NCBI GenBank assembly: GCA_905215845.1
Contig: CAJMRU010000032.1
Location: forward strand, 1-8,167
Direction of reading: 5' to 3'
Source of the DNA: an uncultured bacterium
GTDB taxonomy: Bacteria > Bacillota > Clostridia > TANB77 > CAG-508
DNA: 8,167 nucleotides
The position numbers and the translations under genes were made by a program. Below are positions 1 to 5,515 of this stretch, piece after piece; position 1 is the stretch's first letter, and each line of letters begins with the position of its first letter. Under the pieces are notes generated by a model. The model did no database searches. It was not told the origin of the DNA and saw only the letters and a program-made list of their open reading frames with translations.

Positions 1-69
1 TATGATTTTTCCAATAAAATCCTCATGAATTTTATTAAATATTTAATAATTGTTAGTTAATTTATTATT

Positions 70-414
70 CTATCTTATCTTCTCTCCTAAACTTGTACCT
101 GCAAGTATATGCATATGTAAATGCATTACTTCTTGTCCTCCATCTTTTCCACAATTTATAATTACCCTGTAACCTTTTTCATCAAAGCCCTTTTCTTTTG
201 CTATTTTATTAATTACTGAATGCATTTTTCCAATAATTCTTTCATCATCTAATGATATTTCATTATGTGATGAAATGTGTTTTTTAGGAATTACAAGAAT
301 ATGAATTGGAGCTGCTGGATTTATATCATAAAATGCTAAAATTTCTTCATCTTCATAAACTTTATTTGATGGTATTTCACCTTTTGCAATCTTACAAAAT
401 AAACAATCTTCCAT
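70..414 (-). CDS. HIT-family (HINT/PKCI-type) nucleotide hydrolase
   Basis: This is a 114-residue histidine-triad protein of the HINT branch, a family that hydrolyses purine nucleoside phosphoramidates and aminoacyl-adenylates in the cytosol. Visible landmarks are the N-terminal CLFCKI with a Cys pair (C4, C7), the AAPIHILVIPKKHI core (about residues 34-47), and the triad HLHMHILAG at 98-106, whose middle His (H100) is the expected nucleophile. Length is normal for the family. A longer reading from 432 (MKGRIN...) is open, but its first codons overlap the Shine-Dalgarno GAAGGGAAG (422-430). That site sits 7 nt before the ATG at 412-414, so the shorter start, giving the canonical MEDCLFCKI, is chosen. 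It lies 155 nt downstream of alaS. HINT proteins can cleave aminoacyl-AMP, so the pairing with a synthetase may be functional, but that is inference. Confidence 0.93.
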   Translation of the reverse strand: MEDCLFCKIAKGEIPSNKVYEDEEILAFYDINPAAPIHILVIPKKHISSHNEISLDDERIIGKMHSVINKIAKEKGFDEKGYRVIINCGKDGGQEVMHLHMHILAGTSLGEKIR

Positions 415-441
415 ATTAATTCTTCCCTTCATTTAAAATAA

Positions 442-471
442 ATTTTATTTTTTTATATCTCATATTTTCAA
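442..471 (-). promoter_or_regulatory. Possible sigma-A promoter for the HIT gene
   Basis: On the minus strand TTGAAA (466-471, 5 of 6 consensus) is followed after 18 nt by TAAAAT (442-447, 5 of 6). This would start transcription about 20 nt before the chosen ATG. Such matches are common by chance in sequence this AT-rich, and read-through from alaS is equally possible because no strong terminator was seen after alaS. Confidence 0.35.
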
Positions 472-569
472 TACAATAAGACTGATTGTACTAAATTTTA
501 TATAAATTTATAAAAGTCTCCAAATTTAAGCACACTATTTTACTAACTCATTTTATTACTTAATATGAC

Positions 570-2324
570 TTATTTTATTAATACTGCTTTTATTCTTCTT
601 ACTCCTGATGAACTTGATTCTTCTTTTTTTATTTTAAATGTTCCCATATCTCCTGTATGAGTTACATGTGGTCCTCCACAAATTTCTTTGCTAAAGTCTC
701 CTATTGTATAAACTTTTACTTTTTCTCCATATTTATCTGTGAAAAGTCCTATTGCTCCTGAGTTTTTTGCTTCTTCATATGTCATTTCTTCACATTTCAC
801 TTCTAAATCTCTTTTTATTTGTTCATTTACTAAATCTTCTACTTTTTGTATTTCTTCTTTTGTCATTTTTTGAGGATGTGTAAAGTCAAATCTTAGTCTT
901 TCTTCTGTAATATTTGAACCACTTTGTTTTACATGTTCTCCTAAAATTGTTCTTAATGCTTGATGTAATAAGTGTGTAGCTGTGTGATAACTAATAGTTT
1001 TTTCATTTTGGTCAGCTAGTCCACCTTTAAATTTTTGTGTACTTCCCATTCTTGATTTTTCTTGATGTTTTTTGAATAATTCCTCAAACTTTTTCATATC
1101 TATTGTCATTTCATTTTCTCCAGCCAAATCTTTTGTTACTTCTGGTGGGAATCCATAAGTATCATATAATTTGAATACTACTTCTCCACTTATTTCTGTA
1201 TTTCCTTGTTCTTTAGCTTTTTTCATTTCTTTTAAGAATTCTCTTTCACCATGTGCAAGTGTTTTGACGAATTTATCTTTTTCTTCTATTATTACTGATT
1301 TTATTGTTTCTTTATTTTGCTCTAATTCTGGATACATTTCTTTTAGATTTTGTATATTTATTTCTATTAAGTTTGATAATTCATCTAAGTTTATTTGTAA
1401 TTTGTTCATATGTCTAATCATTCTACGAATTAATCTTCTTAAAACATAACCTCTATCAATATTGCTTGGTCTTCCTCCATCTGAAATTATCATCATACTT
1501 GAACGTAAATGTTCTGCTACTATTCTTCTGCTTTCTATTATATCTTCTTTTTCTAATTCTTCTAATTTAGCCATTATTGGTGCAAATATTTCTGTATCAA
1601 ATGGTGTTTCTTTTCCTTGTAATAGCATTGCCATTCTTTCTAATCCTAAACCTGTATCAACATTTTTTTGTTTTAATTTTGAATATCCATTTTTATCTTT
1701 AAAATATTCCATAAATACATTATTCCAAATTTCAACATATTTACCACAATCACAACTTGGTTGACAATCTGGTCCACATGCTGGTTTTCCTGTGTCGTAA
1801 AACATTTCTGTATCTGGTCCACATGGTCCTTCTTCTCCTGCAATCCACCAGTTATCATCTTTTCCATAGTAATAAATGTGTCCATCTAGAATTCCTGCTT
1901 TTTTCCAACATTCTGCTGAAACTTCATCTCTAGGACAGTCTTCATCACCAGCAAAGCAAGTTACTGATAATTTTTCTACTGGAATTTGTAATTCTTTTGT
2001 TAGAAAATCAAAACTCATTTTAATTGATTCTTCTTTAAAATAATCTCCTAATGACCAATTTCCAAGCATTTCAAAATATGTTAAATGTCTATTATCTCCT
2101 ACTTCATCTATATCATTTGTTCTTACACATTTTTGATAATCTGTTAGTCTAGTTCCATTTGGGTGTTTTTCTCCTAATAGATATGGTACTAATGGTTGCA
2201 TTCCTGCTGTTGTGAATAATACTGATGGATCATTTTCTGGTATTAATGATGCTGATGGTATTTGTGTATGACCATTTTTTTTGAAAAAATTTAGGTATTT
2301 GTTTCTTATTTCTATTGCTTTCAT
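570..2324 (-). CDS. alaS: Alanyl-tRNA synthetase, short form lacking the C-Ala domain
   Basis: Class II synthetase that charges tRNA-Ala and clears mischarged Ser/Gly. The order is: catalytic core with FTTAGMQPLVPYL (37-49), motif 2 region RTNDIDEVGDNRH...FEMLGNWSLGDYFK (68-97), GPCGPDTEMFYDTG (167-179), a Cys cluster C183/C187/C191/C193, and motif 3 DTGLGLERMAMLL (223-235). Then come the tRNA-recognition helices with GYVLRRLIRRMIRH (292-305) and LYDTYGFPPEVT (386-397), and an editing domain with HTATHLLH (447-454) and CGGPHV (549-554), which supply the zinc ligands. The protein stops at SGVRRIKAVLIK, exactly where the linker to the C-terminal C-Ala (DHHA1) domain normally begins, so it is 584 residues against roughly 870-880 usually. 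The stop is clean and all motifs are intact, so this looks like a genuine short form rather than a truncation. The start at 2324 has GAAGGGAAG 7 nt upstream. It has its own promoter and no T-box leader. Confidence 0.95.
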   Translation of the reverse strand: MKAIEIRNKYLNFFKKNGHTQIPSASLIPENDPSVLFTTAGMQPLVPYLLGEKHPNGTRLTDYQKCVRTNDIDEVGDNRHLTYFEMLGNWSLGDYFKEESIKMSFDFLTKELQIPVEKLSVTCFAGDEDCPRDEVSAECWKKAGILDGHIYYYGKDDNWWIAGEEGPCGPDTEMFYDTGKPACGPDCQPSCDCGKYVEIWNNVFMEYFKDKNGYSKLKQKNVDTGLGLERMAMLLQGKETPFDTEIFAPIMAKLEELEKEDIIESRRIVAEHLRSSMMIISDGGRPSNIDRGYVLRRLIRRMIRHMNKLQINLDELSNLIEINIQNLKEMYPELEQNKETIKSVIIEEKDKFVKTLAHGEREFLKEMKKAKEQGNTEISGEVVFKLYDTYGFPPEVTKDLAGENEMTIDMKKFEELFKKHQEKSRMGSTQKFKGGLADQNEKTISYHTATHLLHQALRTILGEHVKQSGSNITEERLRFDFTHPQKMTKEEIQKVEDLVNEQIKRDLEVKCEEMTYEEAKNSGAIGLFTDKYGEKVKVYTIGDFSKEICGGPHVTHTGDMGTFKIKKEESSSSGVRRIKAVLIK

Positions 2325-2362
2325 TTATATTCTTCCCTTCTATATCTCTTTTCTATTTCTAA

Positions 2363-2391
2363 ATTATACTTTAATTATGCGAAAAAATCAA
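2363..2391 (-). promoter_or_regulatory. Sigma-A promoter for alaS
   Basis: The minus strand reads TTGATT (2386-2391), a 17-nt spacer, then a perfect TATAAT (2363-2368). The predicted transcript starts near 2356 and gives a leader of about 30 nt, far too short for a T-box. The -35 overlaps the 3' arm of the hairpin that follows the ylmC-like gene. Confidence 0.6.
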
Positions 2392-2403
2392 GAATTATCT
2401 TGA
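2382..2403 (-). terminator. Weak intrinsic terminator after the ylmC-like gene
   Basis: Immediately past the stop codon, the minus strand has TCAAGA-TAAT-TCTTGA followed by six T. The stem is only 6 bp with two G:C pairs, so termination is probably partial. Its 3' arm and T-tract are shared with the -35 and spacer of the alaS promoter. Confidence 0.45.
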
Positions 2404-2407
2404 GTTT

Positions 2408-2644
2408 TTATATATCCACCAGAATTATATCCTCCCCTATACATTTTATATTTTTCCATGGTATAGTAATTCCATTATTAGTTTTAAATACATTTAAAAA
2501 CTTGCTTTTTTCTCCTGGAACTATTATATATGTAATTGCTCCTGTTTCTAAGTCTGCGCATACATCTTGAACAAATCCTAATCTTTTTCCATCATTTACA
2601 TTTACAACTTCTTTATGTTTAAAATCCAATCCCTTTTCTTCCAT
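2408..2644 (-). CDS. ylmC: YlmC/YmxH family sporulation protein (PRC-barrel)
   Basis: A 78-residue single-domain protein of the YlmC/YmxH family, a small PRC-barrel fold often found beside sporulation sigma genes in Clostridia. The typical pattern is visible: an N-terminal KEVVNVNDGKRLGFVQDV strand pair (11-28), an acidic turn DLETGAITYIIVPG (31-44), and a closing IPWKNIKCIGEDIILVDI (61-78). No signal peptide or membrane segment is present. The start at 2644 is supported by AAGGAGG (2656-2662), 11 nt upstream. It lies 87 nt downstream of sigG, separated by a long inverted repeat. The exact biochemical role is not known for the family. A sporulation link rests on conserved position, and the symbol follows family naming rather than any tested function. 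Confidence 0.85.
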   Translation of the reverse strand: MEEKGLDFKHKEVVNVNDGKRLGFVQDVCADLETGAITYIIVPGEKSKFLNVFKTNNGITIPWKNIKCIGEDIILVDI

Positions 2645-2678
2645 ATAAATTATTTCCTCCTTATTTCTCTATAAGACA

Positions 2679-2727
2679 AAAAAGATATTTTTAATTCATT
2701 TGCAAACCAATTTAAAAATATCTTTTT
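2679..2727. terminator. 16-bp perfect inverted repeat between sigG and the ylmC-like gene
   Basis: The arms at 2679-2694 and 2712-2727 are exact reverse complements (AAAAAGATATTTTTAA / TTAAAAATATCTTTTT) around a 17-nt loop. The loop itself contains the palindrome TTTGCAAA. A T-tract closes the hairpin on either strand, so it could act as a bidirectional terminator or a 3'-end stabiliser of sigG mRNA. The stem is nearly all A:T, so its strength is doubtful. Confidence 0.6.
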
Positions 2728-2731
2728 ATTT

Positions 2732-3505
2732 TTATTTATACCACTTTTTTATATGTTGTATTGCACTTTTTTCTAGCCTTGATACTTGAGCTTGTGATAT
2801 TCCGATTTCATCAGCAACTTCCATTTGAGTTCTTCCATCAAAAAATCTTTTAGTTACTATCATTTTTTCTTTATCATTTAGTCTTTCTAATGCTCCTTTT
2901 ATTGTCATTTTTTCTGCCCATAATTCATCTGTATTTTTGCTGTCTTTTACTTGGTCCATTATATATATATTCTCTGAACCATCATTATATACCGGTTCTT
3001 GTAAAGATACTGGATCTTGTATTGCATCTAGACTAAATGATATATCTTCTTTTGTCACTTCTAATTCTTTTGCAATTTCTTCAATTTTAGGATCTCTTCC
3101 GTTTTCCTTGTTAAATCGCTCTTTAAATTGTATTACCTTGTATGCTAAATCTCTAACTGACCTACTTACTCTTATACTATTATTGTCCCTTAAATATCTT
3201 TTTACCTCTCCTATAATCATGGGTACTGCATATGTGCTAAATTGTACATTTTGACTTAAATCAAAGTTATCTATTGCTTTTATTAATCCTACACAACCTA
3301 CTTGAAATAAATCATCTGCATTTTCTCCTCTTCCATAAAATCTTTGAATTACACTTAACACTAATCTTAAATTACCATTAATAAATTTATTTCTTGCTTC
3401 ATTATCTCCTTCTTTTATTTTTATAAATAGTTCCTCTTTTTCTTGTTTGCTTAATAAAGGTAATTTTGATGTATTCACACCACATATTTCTACTTTGTTT
3501 AGCAA
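2732..3505 (-). CDS. sigG: RNA polymerase sporulation sigma factor SigG
   Basis: Forespore-specific sigma-G of the late engulfment stage, which directs RNA polymerase to genes for spore DNA protection and germination. The 257 residues match the family length. The diagnostic N-terminus NKVEICGVNTSKLPLL (3-18) is present. Region 2 follows with NGNLRLVLSVIQRF and DDLFQVGCVGLIKAIDNF (43-81), then STYAVPMIIGEVKRYLRDNNSIRVSRS, region 3 with AIQDPVSLQEPVYND, and an intact region 4.2 helix-turn-helix TQMEVADEIGISQAQVSRLEK (226-246). The start is TTG at 3503-3505, fixed by AAAGGAGG (3514-3521) 8 nt upstream and by the conserved N-terminus. It lies 62 nt after the frameshift-corrected end of sigE and has its own sigma-F-type promoter, as known for sigG in Bacillus. 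No defect is visible. Confidence 0.97.
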   Translation of the reverse strand: MLNKVEICGVNTSKLPLLSKQEKEELFIKIKEGDNEARNKFINGNLRLVLSVIQRFYGRGENADDLFQVGCVGLIKAIDNFDLSQNVQFSTYAVPMIIGEVKRYLRDNNSIRVSRSVRDLAYKVIQFKERFNKENGRDPKIEEIAKELEVTKEDISFSLDAIQDPVSLQEPVYNDGSENIYIMDQVKDSKNTDELWAEKMTIKGALERLNDKEKMIVTKRFFDGRTQMEVADEIGISQAQVSRLEKSAIQHIKKWYK

Positions 3506-3513
3506 AAAGAAAA

Positions 3514-3521
3514 CCTCCTTT
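3514..3521 (-). promoter_or_regulatory. Ribosome binding site that fixes the sigG TTG start
   Basis: AAAGGAGG is followed after 8 nt by TTG. No ATG lies at a suitable distance, and the TTG-initiated reading gives the conserved sigma-G N-terminus. Confidence 0.85.
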
Positions 3522-3537
3522 TAAAAATACTTGGTTT

Positions 3538-3566
3538 TAGTATTTCCAAAATTAGGCTTTTTATAC
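3538..3566 (-). promoter_or_regulatory. Sigma-F-type promoter for sigG
   Basis: On the minus strand GTATA (3562-3566) is followed after 14 nt by GGAAATACTA (3538-3547). The second element fits every position of the remembered sigma-F -10 consensus GGNNANAHTR, and GTATA fits the -35 GYATA. Known spacing is about 15 nt. It lies directly after the restored sigE stop, and the transcript would start near 3531, just before the sigG Shine-Dalgarno. Confidence 0.6.
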
Positions 3567-3567
3567 A

Positions 3568-4318
3568 TTATCCTATTTTACTTGCAATATCTTTCTTCAT
3601 TTTATTTATTATCTTTTTTTCTAGTCTTGATATGTAACTTTGTGATATTCCGTAATTCATCAGCTACCTCTTTTTGTGTTTTTTCTTTCCCACTTTTAAA
3701 TCCAAATCTCATTTCCATTATATCTTTTTCTCGTTCATTTAGTTTTAAAATAGCAGCTCTTAAAAGCTTTTTATCAACTTCATCTTCTAAATTTCTTGAT
3801 GTAATATCTGGTTCAGTTCCTAAAATGTCTGAAAGTAATAGTTCATTCCCATCTCCGTCTTTATTTAATGGCTCATCTATTGATATTTCACCTTTTAACT
3901 TATTGCTTTTTCTTAAAAACATTAGTATTTCATTTTCTATACATCTTGATGCATATGTTGCTAATTTTATATTTTTTCCTGTGTTAAACGTATTTACTCC
4001 CTTCATAAGTCCTATTGTTCCTATTGAAATTAAATCTTCTATACCAATTCCTGTGTTCTCAAATTTTTTCGCTATATATACTACTAATCTTAAATTTCTT
4101 TCTACTAAAATTTGCCTAGCTTCTAAGTTATTTTCTTCTGATAACTTTTTTATCATTTCTTCTTCTTCCTCTGGTGGCAATGGCGGTGGTAATGTTTGAC
4201 TTCCAGCTATATAAAATATTGGTAAATATTCTATCTCTTCATCATCATTCAAATATTTTGCACATATTGAAGAAATACTATTTTTTACAAAATCTACAAA
4301 TTTCATTTTAACTCTCAT
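3568..4318 (-). CDS. sigE: Sporulation sigma factor SigE precursor, with a +1 frameshift in region 4.2
   Basis: Mother-cell sigma-E, made as an inactive precursor and cleaved by SpoIIGA at the septum. There is a pro-region of about 35 residues, then FYIAGSQTLPPPLP (35-48), which aligns with the Bacillus processing region YYIGGSEALPPPL. The core follows: ERNLRLVVYIAKKFENTGIG, EDLISIGTIGLMKGVNTF, KLATYASRCIENEILMFLR and NEREKDIMEMRFGF. The uninterrupted frame runs from 4318 to 3602 (238 residues), but after ...TQKEVADEL (L222, codon 3653-3655) it continues as RNITKLHIKTRKKDNK. Skipping the base at 3652 restores GISQSYISRLEKKIINK... to a stop at 3568-3570, giving 249 residues and a normal helix-turn-helix. 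As written the protein lacks the -35 recognition helix. A start at M5 (4306) is possible, since AAGGA directly abuts the ATG at 4318. Identity is certain; functionality is open. Confidence 0.95.
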
Positions 4319-4431
4319 TCCTTTCTTATTTTACTTAAAGGCTATCTAATAGCAATGAAAATTTTTTAACTTCTTTCAAACTACTACTATAATCCAATTT
4401 TAAATTATTAAATTTGATTATTTTTCCTTCT

Positions 4432-5322
4432 CTAAAATAATTCTAATCCCATTAAAGCTCTATATTCTCCCCTTTTAGTTAATGATTTGTTATATATTCC
4501 AATTATTATTTCATTTAATTTCTTTTCCTCATCATTTTCATCTTTTATAATTACATAATCAGGTTTTATTCCTAAAAGCATTCCGTTTTGTTTTCCTAAA
4601 GATGAAAATGGTATAAACTTTAATTTAGTCATATATTTTTGTTTTATTTCATCTGATATTTCCGAAAAATCACCCCCTAAAATATCATCTATATTATTCA
4701 ATATTTGTTTTGGTATACATTCATATAATAATGTATGTTCTATTACTATTACTGGTATATTTGTTATTGGTTCTTTCAGTAAATTTCCTGTATCCAACAT
4801 TGCTTTTGCTTCTATTTCTTTACCATTTAACTTTACTTTTATATTGCAAAACATATCTTTTTTAGAAAGCTTATTTTTTACTACTGTAAAAGCTGTTATT
4901 ATTATCAAAAATGCTACAATCGCTGATAATAATATTGTTTTTAAAGAATATGTCCCTAGAAATAAACCATTTTTCAAAAATGTTTCTTGTGGCTTTACTA
5001 TATAAATTAGTGCAAAAGCTGCACCTCCAAATACTAAGGAAGTTAAGTAAAATATTAATACAGACTTCCACATTTTCTTCATATTTTGGGGATTAAATGC
5101 TACATAAACTATTATTATTGATAAAATCATCTTTAATATTACATTTGAATAAATCTTTAAATTTGAAATATATGATATTACAGTATAAATCGCTCCTATT
5201 AAACTTGCTAATAATAATCTCCAAAATTTAGATTTGTTTTTCAATATTATGTCTGTTGCAAATAAAATAATGTAATTCATAATTAGATTTTCTATTAACA
5301 CTACATCAACATAAATAGTCAT
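4432..5322 (-). CDS. spoIIGA: Sporulation sigma-E processing peptidase SpoIIGA
   Basis: Membrane-bound aspartic protease that removes the pro-sequence of sigma-E in the mother cell after a signal from SpoIIR. The N-terminal half holds about five hydrophobic segments (roughly residues 4-26, 33-52, 60-77, 86-110 and 128-148). The cytosolic half carries the catalytic motif AMLDTGN (174-180, D177), followed by PVIVIE, KLKFIPFSSLG (233-243) and LLGIKPDYVII (249-259), all typical of the family. Length is 296 residues against 309 in Bacillus subtilis. AGGTG lies a few bases upstream of the ATG at 5322. It is the first gene of the spoIIG operon, with sigE next. The 113-nt gap to sigE is unusually long, and the frame beyond the stop stays open for 32 codons, so the C-terminus may be shifted. 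Confidence 0.95.
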   Translation of the reverse strand: MTIYVDVVLIENLIMNYIILFATDIILKNKSKFWRLLLASLIGAIYTVISYISNLKIYSNVILKMILSIIIVYVAFNPQNMKKMWKSVLIFYLTSLVFGGAAFALIYIVKPQETFLKNGLFLGTYSLKTILLSAIVAFLIIITAFTVVKNKLSKKDMFCNIKVKLNGKEIEAKAMLDTGNLLKEPITNIPVIVIEHTLLYECIPKQILNNIDDILGGDFSEISDEIKQKYMTKLKFIPFSSLGKQNGMLLGIKPDYVIIKDENDEEKKLNEIIIGIYNKSLTKRGEYRALMGLELF

Positions 5323-5378
5323 ATAATCACCTGCAAAAATATTGTACTACCTATGTTATAAAAATACTGTCTTTTTCT

Positions 5379-5407
5379 ATTGTAGAATCAAAGAAATATT
5401 TGACAAA
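5379..5407 (-). promoter_or_regulatory. spoIIG promoter with overlapping Spo0A box
   Basis: The minus strand has TTGTCA (5401-5406), a 16-nt spacer, and TACAAT (5379-5384), each one mismatch from the sigma-A consensus. The -35 sits inside TTTGTCAAA (5399-5407), which resembles the Spo0A box (TTTGTCRAA). Known spoIIG promoters are sigma-A promoters activated by Spo0A-P bound over the -35. The leader would be about 50 nt. Confidence 0.6.
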
Positions 5408-5462
5408 AACTTATATAAAGAACTTATAAAAAAAATATATCTAAATAAAACGACCTTTTAAC

Positions 5463-5510
5463 AAAAAAGACTGCCCCCGAAAATATATTTCTATATTCTA
5501 GGACAGCCCC
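5463..5510 (-). terminator. Intrinsic terminator of the ftsA-ftsZ operon
   Basis: Starting 5 nt past the ftsZ stop, the minus strand forms GGGGCTGTCC (5501-5510) pairing with GGGCAGTC (with G:U wobbles). An inner AATATA-GAAA-TATATT stem caps it, and TTTTTT (5463-5468) follows. It is by far the most GC-rich hairpin in the window and isolates ftsZ transcription from spoIIGA. Confidence 0.85.
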
Positions 5511-5515
5511 ACACT

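Noticed and set aside
1..26. ATG at 24-26 on the minus strand opening a frame (MRILLEKS) that runs off the left edge
   Set aside because: Only eight codons are visible, no Shine-Dalgarno precedes it, and the frame is also open upstream of the ATG, so a gene cannot be supported.
32..49. 18-bp perfect palindrome TTATTAAATATTTAATAA after the HIT gene
   Set aside because: It is made only of A and T with no loop or clear T-tract, so it is too weak to call a terminator and is likely compositional.
492..510. TAAATTT-tatat-AAATTTA inverted repeat between alaS and the HIT gene as an alaS terminator
   Set aside because: The stem is seven A:T pairs without a following T-run, so it is not a credible terminator.
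1673..1885. Minus-strand frame inside alaS encoding a His/Val-rich peptide
   Set aside because: It lies in another frame within the conserved AlaRS core and is a by-product of that coding sequence.
3525..3545. AAATAC/GTATTT hairpin before sigG as a terminator
   Set aside because: A 6-bp A:T-rich stem with a 9-nt loop that overlaps the better-supported sigma-F -10 element.
3640..3660. Programmed +1 frameshift signal at the sigE break
   Set aside because: There is no known slippery sequence (such as the prfB-type CUU-UGA), the P-site tRNA would re-pair poorly, and no clear stimulatory element was found. It is kept only as a remote option.
3531..4199. Long plus-strand open frame opposite sigE
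   Set aside because: It mirrors the real sigma-E coding frame, has a low-complexity hydrophobic translation, and shows no ribosome binding site or family match.
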